Shown here piece after piece: positions 11,702-22,860 of a stretch of 64,000 nucleotides of DNA. The translations under genes were made by a program, and so were the position numbers. Positions within the stretch are counted from its first letter, which is position 1, and the number at the start of each line of letters is the position of its first letter. Source of the DNA: Prorocentrum cordatum (Eukaryota; Sar; Dinophyceae; Prorocentrales; Prorocentraceae). The stretch lies in assembly GCA_963575745.1 (NCBI GenBank), contig CAUYUJ010001303.1, positions 73,808 to 137,807 of the forward strand. The letters are read 5' to 3'. The notes beneath the pieces were generated by a model. The model was given only the letters and a program-made list of their open reading frames with translations. It was not told where the DNA came from and made no database searches.

Positions 11702-12195
11702 GGCTGGTCGATTTACCGCCGCCCTCGCAATAGCATATTGTTCATCAACAGGCTATTCAATATCGAAGGCATTCAACTGGGAATACCTGGATTGAAACTC
11801 GAGCATTTCCTGTTCGATTCAATGCACTTCGCCGACCTGGGAATTCTCCATTACTATATGGGCGCAGTGTTATGGGCCCTGGCTGATCTAGGATTCTTTG
11901 GCGAGATGACAGAGCAGGACCATGACGGTGCCGACTGTGCTTTAAAGGATGCTTACACGTCTTGGTTCAAAAAGTATCGCGTTCCAGATCATGATCGGCT
12001 CGTGTCTTTGAATTTCAACATGTGTGGGCCCCGCGAGAGCCCGCTTCTCAAGATGAAGGCTGGAAAGAGTAGAGCGGCACTCCCGTTCATAGTGTATTTG
12101 CTCCGATCAGCTGGCGGCCGCGACCTGTTGGACAGCGCCGACCCCGCCGTGTCCGAAGGTTCAAGGTTGTTGGAAGTCGGGGAAGGCATGCTCAA
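11702..12195 (+). CDS. Transposase-like gene, exon 3
   Basis: The block reads through SIYRRPRNSILFINRLFN and then FDSMHFADLGILHYYMG, which I equate with the conserved H-x-D-L-G segment (third catalytic region in related transposase-like proteins, inference). After that come Trp/Phe-rich helices and an LLKMKAGKSRAALPFIVYLL segment. Entry at 11,702 keeps phase 0 with exon 2. The exit is set at a GTATGT donor at 12,196 (phase 2), which matches the phase needed by the acceptor at 13,026-13,027. No stop or frameshift is present over 494 bases. Confidence 0.7.
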
Positions 12196-12849
12196 GTATG
12201 TAGCGGCATTCTGCCTATGCCGTCACCGTCTCTGGCCCGTTGGGGGCCTATTGGCGGCCTCTCGGGCCAATGTTGGAGCTTCTTTGGGGCCTATTTGAAG
12301 CCTCTTGGGGTTTCTTGGGGACCTCTTGGGGGCCCGTTGGGGCCTCTCGGCGGTTTCTCGGGGGTTTCTCGGGGGCATCTTGGGGCGAGAGGGGGGCGCT
12401 CGAGGTCGGGGCCCCCTAGGCCACGATCCTCGCGATGGGTGCCAAAAAAATGTTTCCAAACGCGGGGGTCGCGCGGGACACCCCGATATATTTGAGAGCC
12501 AGGGCTCCTCCTCCTCCTCCTCCTCCGCCTCCTCCTCCTCCTCCTGCCCATCGCCCTCGTCCTCCTCCTCCTTCTCCTCCTCATTCTCCTCCTCCCCGCT
12601 TGCCCCCAATCCGTTGGGCAATTCGGAGACAAAAATGGCCCCTGGCGCACGTGTAGCAACCAGCCTGCTGTGCCGTCCCCGCATATCCTACTCCTCCTCC
12701 TCCTCCTCCTCTTCCTCCTCCTCCTCCTCCTCCTCCTCCTCCTCCTCCTTCTTTTGCTCCCAGTCCGCTGGGCAGTTCGAAGACAAAGCGGATCTCTGGC
12801 GCACGTGTAGCAACCAGCTTGCTGCACCGTTCCCACATATCCCTTCCTC

Positions 12850-12880
<31 letters not shown>

Positions 12881-13027
12881 TCCTCTTTCCCCTAGCTCCC
12901 CCTCCCTCGCCGCGTCCCCCTCCTCATTCCCCTCTCCGCAGCTCTGTCTGCCCCACTTACATTACCACCAGAACTGAGGACTGAGACCCAAACCCAGGAC
13001 CTTAGGATACGCCCACTCCGTGCCCAG
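12196..13027 (+). other. Putative intron 3: CTTGGGG repeat, CTC arrays and a duplicated 85-bp segment
   Basis: A GTATGT donor opens the interval. CTTGGGGCC words fill 12,230-12,420, and (CTC)n arrays lie at 12,500-12,600, 12,690-12,755 and 12,845-12,890. An 85-90 bp segment is repeated at 12,601-12,690 and 12,757-12,842, sharing CTGGCGCACGTGTAGCAACC. The predicted acceptor AG (13,026-13,027) lies in the loop of a hairpin, CCGTGCC-CAGA-GGCACGG (13,018-13,035). Confidence 0.5.
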
Positions 13028-13463
13028 AGGCACGGTGGCGGATTACCAAATATTGAAGTCGCAGCCCCGAAAAATGGACGACTTGTCAATTCAACATTTG
13101 GGTGATGTTGCGAATAAAACTGCACATGCATGGATACGTTCTGGCCGTAGGCTCACAATGAAATTCCACGCGTTTGCCAGGCACATCGTCGAGCAGGCCC
13201 GCTGGGCGGGCAATCCCGCGCACAGCCATAATTACAGGGATGAGAGTGAGAATTTTGCAACGCGCAAGCGAAGCGCAGGTGTGAACAGAGTGAAATTTTC
13301 TGAGAACAGTGCTACCACATGGTACATGCAGCATTTACAAAGATTCCACGGGGCTGGATCCGAGGAAAAAATGCAGTGCCACATCATCGCGATCATCACG
13401 TCGTGTTGGGTCATCAGTTGTAGGGCCCGTCGGGCCAGCGGTCGAAGAGGAGGAGGAGGATGA
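13028..13463 (+). CDS. Transposase-like gene, exon 4 (C-terminal part)
   Basis: The block contains LTMKFHAFARHIVEQARW followed by AGNPAHSHNYRDESENFA. I equate these with the P-K-x-H...H-L-V-E...G-N-P-x-x-x-x-Y-x-D-E pattern near the C-terminus of the dinoflagellate family. The frame continues to a stop at 13,461-13,463, after KFSENSATTWYMQHLQRF. The last 25 or so residues are low-complexity. The phase matches the donor at 12,196. Total length with exons 1-3 is about 770 residues. Confidence 0.65.
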
Positions 13464-13479
13464 GGACGAGGAGGAGATG

Positions 13480-13572
13480 GCCTAGGGCTTCCGAACGACC
13501 CCGAGGGCCTCGGGCCTAGGGCCTAGGGCCTATGGCCTAGGAGAGGGCCTAGGGCCTAGGGCCTCGCGCCCT
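13480..13572 (+). repeat. GGCCTAGG short tandem repeat
   Basis: About nine copies of GGGCCTAGG-like words directly follow the last exon. The unit is itself near-palindromic (GGCCTAGGCC). A CT/GTC-rich tract follows to about 13,790. Confidence 0.8.
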
Positions 13573-13854
13573 TTCCGCACCCCTCGTCGTCGTCGCCGTC
13601 GTCGTTGCTCTCTGCGCTGCTGTCGTTTCCCTCGTCGTATCGTCTTCCCCTCCCCTGCTCTCCTCTTCTCTCCTCCTCCGTGGCCTCCGCCCTCGGTCTC
13701 CCCCCCGCCTTGGCGGGCCGTCCTCTCCGCTGTTGTCGTCGTCTTTCGCCTCGTCTCGCCATCGTCGTCCCTGCCCTCTCCGAGGGGTGCAAAATCGTTA
13801 CAGGAAAGAACTATCCCAGTGCGACCCTACCTAGGAGTTGGAGCCCAAAGAAAG

Positions 13855-14275
13855 CAGCATTAGTAGTAAACGAAACGCTAAAGCTAAGCCAAAGCGAAGC
13901 CAAAGCTAAGCTAACGCTAATACAAAACTAGTCTAAAGCTAAGCTAAAGCTAAGCTAAAGCTAAACTGAAGTTAAACTAAAGTTAAGCTTAAGCTGAGTT
14001 AAAGCTAAGCTAAAGCTAAGGTAAAGCTAAGCTAAAACTAAGCTTTACAGCTAAGCTAAAGCTATGTAGCATTACGTTAAATATGAACTACCGCTAAGCT
14101 AAAGCTATGCTAAGGCTAAGGTGGTCCTAAGCTAAAGCTAAGCTAAAGCTAAGCTAAAGCTAAGCTAAAGCTAAGCTAAGGCTAAGGTAGAGCTTAAGCG
14201 AACGCTAAACTAAACCGAAGCTAAAGCTAAGCTAAAACGTAAGCTAAAGCTAAACTAAAGCTAAAGCTAAAGCTA
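13855..14275 (+). repeat. GCTAAA / GCTAAG hexamer array
   Basis: About 420 bp of AAGCTAAAGCTAAG words at 6-bp steps, with scattered substitutions. It resembles a degenerate telomere-like hexamer array only superficially (the usual TTTAGGG is absent). Confidence 0.9.
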
Positions 14276-14880
14276 AAGCTCCCAGGGGACTGGGGGAACC
14301 GCGGGGCGGATCCTGGGGGAACCGCCCATGGCGGGCTCCGCTGCCCAACCCCTTCAGCACACAGGGTAAGAACCCTTCTATAGGCAGGGCCTGTAGGTAG
14401 GGAAACAATTGAACAAACAAATGAGGAGAACAAGGGAAGAAAACAAATAATTGCAAAGGGGGATATAATGATGATGACGATGATGGTGATGTTGATGATG
14501 CTGTTGGTTATTATGATGACGTTAAATGGTTGATGACGATCATGCTGATGTTGATGATGCTTCTGGTTCGAAAAATGATGGGAATGATGATGTTGCCGAC
14601 GGTGGCGCTGAGTTTGGTGATGATTGTGATGTTGACGACGACGAATGGCAATGACGCTGATGACGTAATGTTGCAATCAATGGTCATGGCGGTGCTGTGC
14701 TATTTTGGGGGCACAAGCGGCGTCGATCAATGCAAAAGAGAGATGCCTCCGAATGTCTTAATATGTCTTTAGATGCAATTAATTGGCTTGTAATTCAATG
14801 AATCTAGCGAAACTCTGTAAAACTCAAGATAATTCAAGATAACTCATATAAAGATAACTCAAGATGATGAAAAATCCAGG
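14276..14880. other. No gene; GAT-rich tract
   Basis: A unique-looking segment at 14,276-14,460 is followed by GAT/GTT-rich sequence at 14,468-14,690 and AT-rich spacer. No recognisable coding sequence is present. The boundary of the following copia fragment is not defined. Confidence 0.6.
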
Positions 14881-15169
14881 GTGGAAGGTCCGGACGAAGG
14901 AGAGCGAGGGAAGACCCGCAGCCAGAGGGGCAGATTGAGGCGCGGCTCGCCGAGCCAGCGCTGCCAGACTTGGAGGGGCCTGCCGACGGCCCCGCTGAGT
15001 TTCGACGCCGGCGAGCTACTTTCGATGGAGGAGACAGCGGCGATTTCGGCCCGGCGTTCAAGCGCCTTCACACCTCCGCAGCGCCGCGCCTCCGAGAGCA
15101 GCATCGCGCGACCCTGGGGCGGCGCCCGGCAGAGGACCGACGGTCAGGTCTGAACTAGAAGGAGCTAGG

Positions 15170-16025
15170 CATCTGTCGAGGTCCGCCCCCCGGGAAGCGA
15201 TGCAGACCTCCATCATCGCCGAGAGGATCAAGCGCAAGCAGGCCGACAACGAGATCCACTGGAGGGCCGTCAACGAGTCCGACAGGGAGCTCTACCGGGA
15301 GGCGGCGGCCAAGCAGTGGAGCGAGTCGCAGATGCGCGGATCCTGCCAAGTGCTCTCCATCGAGGGGTCCGAGGCGGTCCGGGACAGGGCCAAGGTCAAG
15401 GCCGACCACATTCTTCCAGGTCAGTTCGTGTGCCGAGACAAGGATCTTCCGCTGAGGACCGACAAGCACCCGCTGCCGGTCAAGGTCAAGGCCAAGGCTA
15501 GGCTATGTGTCGGAGGTCACATGGGCCCGCGCCTGGCCCAGGGCGCCTTGCGCGCGGACGCGCACTCGGTCGCCCGCCTTTCTACCATGCTGTTTTTCAC
15601 CTTCTGCCAGGCATTCGATCTGGAGATCTACGCGGCGGACGCGGGGGCGGCCTTCATGCGGTGCGACGAGCGGCCCGACCAGCAATTATTCATGGCGCAG
15701 CCCCGCGAGGGCCTACCTGGACTGCGCCCGCAGCAGCTGATCAATATTATGAAGGGAGTTTTCGGTTTAGCTACGGCACCGAGGCAGCGGCGGGCGAAGC
15801 TCAAGATAACGTTGCTTGTGGTGGAGGAGAACCGAGGCGACAACTTCGCGTTCCGCCTGCGCCAGCGCTCGCTGGACCCAGCGCGGTGGTAGTCGCTCAC
15901 GTGGGCGATCTGCTGCTAGGCCTCACGCCCAAGTACTCGGCTCTGCGCGACAGGTTCTACGAGCTACTGCCGCGGGGCGTCTGGGGCAGCTTGCCGTTCG
16001 CATTCCGTGATATGCGCGCGGCGTG
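15170..16025 (+). pseudogene. Copia-2 reverse transcriptase (RVT_2 type), disabled
   Basis: The frame at 15,200-15,892 shows the start of a Ty1/copia RT: EIHWRAVNESDRELYREAA, then VKAKARLCVGGHMGP (the KARLV.G fingers motif), then DLEIYAADAGAAFMRCDE (motif A region with the catalytic Asp followed by AF) and LFMAQPREGLPGL with GVFGL. The next motif lies in another frame at 15,880-16,020: VVAHVGDLLLG stands where xVDDLLxG is expected, so the first Asp of the active-site pair is Gly (codon 15,904-15,906). Polymerase activity is therefore not expected. Confidence 0.85.
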
Positions 16026-16990
16026 ACGATGAGGGCGTTCTACGTCTACGACAGACCGAGTGCGTGAACGCCATCGAGGAGATCTCGCTTTGCAAGGAAC
16101 GCGCGACGGAGCTGTCGAAGGATGCCGCGGCGGCCGAGTTTCCGGGCAACCGCTCCGCTCTCGGAGCACCGGGGTGGCTCTCTTGGCAGACTCGACCAGA
16201 TCTAGCTGCTGGAGTGGCCATGGGGCAACGCACACAGAACAAGCCCACTATGCAGGAATTGCTCGAGACAAATCGGCTCATCGAGCTGGCGCGGAAGCAT
16301 GCGGGCGTCGGACAGGAGTTTCCGAAGTTACGTGGGCCGCTTTGCCTGGTGGCCTACCACGACGCCAGCTGGGCCAACGCGGACGAGCCAGCTGAGGGTG
16401 CCATATCCAAGCTTCTCTCCACTCAGCAATGACAAGCATGTCGAGATACGCTCGCAGGCCGGCAACGTCACGTTCCGCGCAGAAGCTAAGTTGCTACGCG
16501 GAGATCGAGCTCGAGCAGAAATCGTAGATAGGAGATCGGGCGCCATCAAGCGAGTTTGCAGGTCTACTCGGGCAGCTGAGACGATGTCAGCGGTGGGCGC
16601 TCTAGGCTGTGTTCAGATTACACGCTGTGCTTCCGCTTCGCTGCAGATGCCGGGCGCCCATCCTGAGCAAGTCCCGCCGAGTTTGCTGCCGCTTGCTCAG
16701 GTCACGGATTGCGCTGGCTTGCATGGTGCGATGCACAAAGACGGCCGCTCCAAGCTTCCGTCAGAGCGGCGCTTTGTGTTAGAGCTAGTAGGCCTCAAGG
16801 AGCCCGAATTCGTCGCCGACGATCAGCGCAGCCAGCTGCCTCTTTTTTGGGTTCCTACGGATCGCCAGCTCGGTGATCAGTTCACCGAGCCAGCGGCAGT
16901 GCCATTGGGGCAGCGCTGCGAGACGCCCGCCTCGCACTGCAGCGTCGGGGGCCGACGGGCCAGGCCGGAGGGCAAGGGGCGCATCTCAAC
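16026..16990 (+). pseudogene. Copia-2 connection and RNase H domain, disabled
   Basis: The frame 16,007-16,432 carries WLSWQTRPDLAAGVAMGQ and CLVAYHDASWANADE, the start of the copia RNase H domain with its first Asp. After a frameshift near 16,430 the chain resumes with RSTRAAETMSAVGAL (the Glu helix), then TDCAGLHGAMHKDGRSKLPS and FWVPTDRQLGDQFTE, the terminal part of the domain. The order and spacing match Ty1/copia RNase H, but the chain is split between frames. Confidence 0.8.
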
Positions 16991-17045
16991 AGTGCCAGCT
17001 CAATCTTTAAGCGCGCCATGCGTTTGGTCGTATCTTCGTTCGTGG

Positions 17046-17369
17046 ACGCGCGGCCTTCGCGTCTAAATGATCTAAGCCGGCAGATGCACATGACAGAAGA
17101 ATTTTGCACGAGTGTGAAATACATCGTGTCAGTGCTGATCTGGAATCATGTATGCTAACGTGCTGACCTTTGCCTTGCACATGTGGGCTCAATCTTTTCA
17201 GGGTCCTTGAGCTTGGGCGTCTCGGGAGGTACCTTTGCAGGTTCCGTTAAGCAACCATCTTTTGCCATCCATTGCGGGTAATATTGCTATATTTGTTGTA
17301 TTATTGCTGACGCACAACCTCGCGGCTATCATTGCACTACGACCCCGCTTCGTAGCATTGGATCTACAT
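17046..17369. other. No recognised feature
   Basis: Unique-looking sequence follows the copia RNase H. It could include the 3' end of the element, but I see no polypurine tract or LTR. Confidence 0.4.
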
Positions 17370-17800
17370 CGCGGGCCTTTCTTGGGGGCTGTCTTTGGGC
17401 CTTCTTGGGTCGTTTTGGGTGCCCTTGGCGCCGTCTTTAAGCCTTCTTGGGACGTCTAGGGGCCCTTGGGGGTCTCTTTGGCCGTTCTGGGGCGGTCTTG
17501 GGGGCCTCTTGGGCCGTCTAGGAGCGTCGGAAGCTCGAACAGCCAAGGGCCCCCACAACATTGAGGAACAGTCTAGGAAGCTCGAATAAGTCAACGAAGT
17601 CCATCGAGGAGATATCGCAAAGTCGAGGAAGCTCAAACAACCTCCTTGCGCAATCAATGATTTTGGGCTCGGGCCCTTTTGTGGAAGGCTATTGGGGGAG
17701 GCTCTTGGGCTTTTGGGGCGCCTCGACGGCTCCTTGGGCCGTCTGGGGGCCCTCAAGAGCGTCTTGGACCGATCGTGGGCCGATTCGGGGTCCTCCCTTC
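17370..17800 (+). repeat. CTTGGGGCC quasi-periodic repeat with a short direct repeat
   Basis: TCTTGGGGGCC / CTTGGGCCGTC words fill 17,375-17,530 and 17,665-17,780. Between them a 25-30 bp segment (GAGGAAGCTC core) occurs at 17,568-17,598 and again at 17,614-17,642. Confidence 0.55.
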
Positions 17801-18240
17801 TGCCTCCTCCTCCTCCTCCTCCTCCCCCTTCTCCCTCCCCTCCTCCACATCCTGGACCGTCTGCGCGGCCTCATCGGGTTCTCTTGGCAGGCTTTAAGAG
17901 AAGAGTTCTCAGGCCTCAGGGCTGAGGCTCAGGGGTTGAGCAGGGGACCTGGGGACACTCGCTTCGTGCCACAGGGGCACGGTGGAGGATCATAGATGAG
18001 TTGCGTTTTGTTTTCAGCATTGGGCTTTCTCTCGGGAGGGTTGAGGGCGTTTGACGCATCCTGGAATTCCTCTCCCCCCTCCCCCCTCTATTCCTCTTGG
18101 TCGCCCCCTCCTGATTATGCCCCCTCCTCCTTTTGCCCCCTCCTCCTGCGTGTTCCTCCTCTCCTCCTCCCTCCCCCTGCTCCTCCTGCCCCCCTTCCTT
18201 CTCCCCCCCCCGCCCTCCTCGTTTAAAGGGCCCGGCCTCC
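17800..18240 (+). repeat. CCT-rich tracts flanking a hairpin also found at 13.0 kb
   Basis: CTC/CCT arrays occupy 17,803-17,850 and 18,065-18,235. In the middle (17,965-17,981) lies CGTGCC-ACAGG-GGCACG followed by GTGGAGGAT, nearly the same hairpin and flank as at the acceptor of the last intron (13,018-13,042). No gene is present. Confidence 0.55.
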
Positions 18241-19085
18241 ACAAGGACAGGCAGCCCAGCCCGGCCCGTTCGTGCTCCTTCCTCTACACCAGGGAGAGGG
18301 GAGAGAGAGAGAGAGAGGGAGAGAGCCAGGGCGGCCAACGCCACGCAGTACGCTTCGATCTTGCCCCACCCCATCTCTGCGACCACTTGCGAACCGTGTC
18401 CTAAGGAACTGCGGTCTCATCGACACCGAGGTAGCGAATCCCCCTTGCTGTGGTTCGCCTGGCTGCAGGCACCTCGAGTGCTGAGCCCAGTCGGTTCTTT
18501 CATTCGTCTGACCTCCAGGCATGTGGTTGTTTACCCTCGTCTCTGCCCTGGACATCCGAGGTCTTGAGAAGCACCGGCGGAGGTTTCCCGCCGTTTAGGG
18601 GCTTTCGGGGAGCCAGTTTCGTTTTTTTTGACCGTTAAACAAACGACTAGGGGTGAAATGTTTGGCCCAGGTGATGGGCCGAGACTTCTGGGGATCCCGC
18701 AGGAAGAATCAAGATATCGGATGTTTGGGCCCCTTGAGATCCGACGTCACGACCAATGGAAACATCTGGAGCTCCAGATCTCGAATTTCTGTGGCATTCT
18801 TGGAGACAGATCGATGCGAGGGCCCTGGGTGTCCGAATCTGGGTAAAAACGCCGAGTGTGACGTGCGGATCTTTTGGTGTGTCTTCGATCCTCGAGGTTC
18901 GGGGACTCAGGCTTTGGCCGCTGGTGCCTCTTTTGTTGCCTTCGCTGGGCCAGTCTTCAGGGGCCTCCTCCAGGCCGCCTCTGGGGCACCAGGCTGGAGA
19001 CCTTCCGGAGGTTGAGATGAGGCCCTTGCCACAGATGACCCTGCACAGCTTTCCACGTGGGCGCGGCAGTCCACTTCCTGGGCTT
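18240..19085. other. No gene recognised
   Basis: The sequence is of moderate complexity with a short (GA)n at 18,299-18,320. Open frames up to 120 residues exist at 18,653-19,015, but none has recognisable motifs and they overlap in several frames. Confidence 0.4.
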
Positions 19086-19089
19086 AATT

Positions 19090-20310
19090 TCGCACGTCTA
19101 TGACTGCGGTTTCTACCACGACGACTACTGCTCTGCAGACTACTGTGGTTACTACGTTTGCTACAGCAATAGCCTCTACTATTATGTTGTACGGTTCGTG
19201 ATATTATTTGTCATGTTTTATTATTACGACTACTACTACTAGTACTATTTCTAATATTTTACTACTACTACTACTACTACCACTACTACTACTACTTTTA
19301 CTACTACTACTACTACTATTATTACTACTACTACTATTACTACTACTACTACTACTATTACTAATACTACCACTACTACTCATAGTATGACTACTACTAC
19401 TACGACTACTGCTTTTACTAGTGATAGGTCTAGTTGATTTTGTAATGCAGAATATATCGTGACTCTTTTTTATTTTTCACTACTTCTACAAGGACGACGG
19501 TGACGACGACGACGACGACGACTGCTGCGACTACGACGACTACTACGACTACTACTTCTTCTACTACTGCTACTACTACTACCACTACTACTACTACTAC
19601 TACCACCACTACTATTGCTGCTTTCCTTACTACGATTACTACTGCTAGTCCTACTGCTACATGCTCTCCACTTTCTACGAACACAACTACTACGATTAGT
19701 AGTATTCCTACTCAACTTGTACTACGACTACTGCTACTACTTCCTCTGTTATTGCTACTACCACTGAGGCTACCATTTATGCCTCTACCACTAGTAGAAC
19801 TTTTAGTACTCCTACGACTACTTCAACTACAACTACCATTATTATTACCATTACTTTTACCAGTGTCACTACAACACCCACTATTAGTATTAATAGTATT
19901 GATATTTTTATTTCTGCAGCGCCTGCTAGTACTATTCGTAAGAACATATTTAGTTTTTACGTGCGTCACCGACACAAATTCCCACTGATATTGCTAATCA
20001 TGTTGTTATTTCTTTTTGCAACTGCTAATACTTTTCATGCTCTTACTCCTACTCCTACTCCTACTGCTACGACGATTGCGATTACTACTACTGCTACTAC
20101 TACTACAACTACTACTATTGACTTGCATTACACATGTTACGGCGATGACAACTCGTACTCGTACTACTACCACGACCACGGCTACTACCACTACCATTTT
20201 TAGTATTCTTCTTGGTATTATTTTTAATCATGCTATAACTGTGACTGACTACGACTACGACGACTACGACGACTATTATGGCTACTACGACGACTACTAC
20301 GACTGCTACA
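19090..20310 (+). repeat. TAC/GAC/ACT trinucleotide domain
   Basis: Long impure (TAC)n arrays at 19,220-19,400 and 19,490-19,620 continue, more degenerate, to about 20,310. The composition is AT-rich compared with flanking DNA. Leu/Thr/Val homopolymer frames are artefacts. Confidence 0.9.
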
Positions 20311-20640
20311 CTAGAGGCCCCAGTGACAGAGTCCGCATGCCACCCCCGCGTCCAGATCGGCACACCCTCGCGCATTCGTGGCTCTATAGGCAGCTCCACC
20401 GAAGGCCCCAAGAGGCTGCGTTCGCATGCGCCCCCGCCTTTCATTCTGGCACACGCTTCACACGTTCCGCCATGAGGCAAGGTTTGCATGCGTGTCGGCC
20501 TGGCATGTCGACACGCCCCTCGCATGCTCTGTGGCCCCATGAAAAGCTTCATCACAGACCCCAGTGGCGGCGTGTGCATGGAGCCGCTCCGCCGAGGTAC
20601 GGGTGGCAGTCTGTTCTTTTGCTCGTCCCTCTGAGGTGCC
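20310..20640 (-). repeat. About 90-bp satellite, reverse orientation
   Basis: Roughly three diverged units of the family at 2,955-6,410 appear as reverse complement: GCAGCTCCACCGAAGGCCCC, then CGCATGCGCCCCCGCC, then GGCACACGCTTCACACGTT. It lies 14 kb from the main array and in the opposite direction. Confidence 0.8.
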
Positions 20641-20834
20641 CTTTGCCTTTAGGTGCTCGCAGCTGCATATACTTGGGCCCTTAGCTTGGCTAATTCTATG
20701 GCAGAAATCCGAAGGGTGCGAGGCCCTTCGTTTGAGGCGCTCTCCAGCGGGCGTTATTCGGTGTTCTTCGGCGTTGCTCGGGATTCTTCGGGGTTTCTTC
20801 TTCAGAGGGCCCCCCCCGGAGTTGCTCGTGGCTT

Positions 20835-21275
20835 CTCGGTGCAATGCCAAGCCATGCCAAGCCACGTCAGTTAGTGTTAAGCAATACAAAGCATTCCCAA
20901 ACAAGCTCAAGTATCGATTCCAAGCATTGCGAAGCAATGCACAGCCAACGCCAACCAATGCCAAGATTTGCTAAGTAATGACCATCACTGCCAAGCTAAT
21001 GCTGAGCAGCGCCCAGCAATGCAATGCCAATGCCGAGCAATACCAAGCAGTGCCAATCAACGCCAAGGAATGCCAATCAATGCCCGGCACCGCCACGCAC
21101 CGCCGAGCAGTGTCATACAAAGCCACGCAAGACCGAGCAACACCAATGAACGGTGCCAAGCAGTTTCGCGCAACGCCCAGCAACGCTTCCGAGCAGTGCC
21201 AAGCAACGCCCAAAAATGCCAAGTTAAGCCAACCAGTGCCATGCAATGCTTCGCATTGCATTGCTTCGAATTTCT
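20835..21275 (+). repeat. 10-bp-period array, GCCAAGCAAT type
   Basis: Words such as ATGCCAAGCAATGCC and GCCAATCAACGCC repeat at steps of about 10 bp, open in several frames on both strands. It is related to the GCATGCCAAT arrays at 22.25, 35.26 and 37.1 kb. Confidence 0.85.
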
Positions 21276-22009
21276 TTGCATTGCTTAGAGCTGCCCTGAC
21301 TTGGTTTGGGAGAAACAGACGGCTAATTGGGGTCGCGCCTGTTGCATTTCAACCGCTGCGTAGTGGGTGCTTTTCTCGGGCCATGCGAGCATCAAATATG
21401 GATACGGGAACACTGCCCTTGGGGAAGTGGTCGCGACCTCTGGGTCCGCGGATTGAGAATCACACATCGTTGGATTTCTGTGTTTGGAGACCACTCCTCC
21501 CGCCCTGACCGCCCGCAGTGCCAGAATCTACCCCTCTTGGCCTCAAGACCTGATTTCCTGGTCTGCTCGAAAGCCTCGATCAGCAGCACCGCTAGATGCC
21601 CTCATCATCGAGCCCTCTTTGGAATAACGCCCAAAGTTGCAGCTTCAGGGCCTACTTCGAGAATTGCAGCGTGGCCCGCACCGGCCAGAGTTCGGTTCGC
21701 CGGGTCGCTGGCAAGAGTGCCCGTTAGTATTAAGTCGGGCATGTCTTTCTACAGGTGGAATATCTACCAATAGTAAAAATAGTCTGGTGATGTTTCTTCG
21801 TTCTCTGTTGATTATTGTTTGGTTATTTTGATGTCTTTTTATTTTTTTCCAAAATCCGCTCATAGGAGGACAGGCCTGACCGAACGTTAGCGGAGTGCCT
21901 GCCAGGGGGGCTCTGGTTCGACCGGCATTCGAGCTCAGAGGTCGGGGGTGTTCCTGACAGGATGTCCTCCAGAATCTCCCAGGAGGCCCAGGCGGCCTCC
22001 AAGAGCACC
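21276..22009. other. No gene recognised
   Basis: Sequence of moderate complexity without coding motifs. The short frames at 21,327-21,773 have no recognisable domain. AT-rich from about 21,770 to 21,870. Confidence 0.4.
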
Positions 22010-22244
22010 AGCGAAGGAGGAGGAGGAGGAACTCGAGGAGGAGGAGGAGGATGGAGGATGGAGGCAGGAGGAAGCGGAGGAGCGAGGGAGGAGGAGGGGG
22101 AGCAGGAGGAGGAGGAGGAGGAGGAGGAAGGGGGCAACGAGGGGGAGTAGGAGGGAGATGAGGAGGAGGAGGAGAAGGTGGAGGAGGAGGAGAAGGAGGT
22201 GGAGGACGAGGAAGAGAAGGAGGAGGAGGAGGAGGAGGAGGAGG
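22010..22244 (+). repeat. (GGA)n array
   Basis: An impure GGA trinucleotide array ends abruptly at GGGAACATGC, where the decanucleotide array begins. Confidence 0.9.
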
Positions 22245-22860
22245 GAACATGCTACTTCATGCTAATGCATGCCAATGCATGCAGAACGCGCCAATGCATG
22301 CCAATGTACGCCAATGCATTCCAATGCGTGCCAACGCACGCCATTGCATTCCAATGCATGCCAACGCATGCCAGAGCATGCCAAAGCATGCGCACGCATG
22401 CCAACGCATGCAAATGCATGCCAATACCTGCCTATGCATGTCAATGCATGCCCGTGCATGCCACGCCATGCCAAAGCATGCGAACGCATGCCAACAAATG
22501 TGCACGCATGCCAATTCATGCCATCGCATGCCAACGCGTGCCAATGCATTCCACTGCATGTCAATGCATATCAAGGCATTCAAGATTATACCAAATCATG
22601 ACAGACCATACGCAAGCTTCTCAAAGCATGTCAACTCACACGTTTTCGTGCCTTCGCATGCCAATGCATGCCAATGCACGCCAAAGCATGCCAATGCATG
22701 CCAATATTCATTCCGAAGTATAGCGCATCATGCTAAAGCGTGCGTGGTCACGCCAACGCATGCTAAATCAGGCGCACACAGTCGCAACCATGCCACTGCA
22801 CGCCAAAACATGCGACCACGTGCCAAACCATGCCACAGCAGGCCAATGCATGAGTCAATG
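22245..22860 (+). repeat. GCATGCCAAT decanucleotide array (left)
   Basis: About 60 copies of a 10-bp unit GCATGCCAAT/GCATGCCAAC run head to tail, decaying after 22,580. Because 10 bp shifts the frame by one each time, all frames are open and give a 10-residue repeat (H-A-N-A-C-Q-C-M-P-M). This is not evidence for a protein. Confidence 0.95.

Larger units (their letters stand above)
14903..17045 (+). mobile_element. Ty1/copia fragment (copia-2)
   Basis: A decayed pol region of a dinoflagellate-type Ty1/copia retrotransposon reads in order from a pre-RT linker through reverse transcriptase to RNase H. Gag, protease and integrase are absent, and no LTRs were found by eye. At least three frame changes are needed to read it (near 15,790-15,880, 16,020 and 16,430). 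The first 250 bp is open in one frame (14,970-15,158) with Pro/Ala/Glu-rich sequence and probably corresponds to the integrase-RT spacer. Confidence 0.8.

Noticed and set aside
13855-14275. True telomeric repeat
   Set aside because: The unit is GCTAAA/GCTAAG, not TTTAGGG, and the array is internal and degenerate.
22245-22860. CRISPR-like or protein-coding repeat in the decanucleotide array
   Set aside because: The units are contiguous without spacers, and open frames exist in all six frames.
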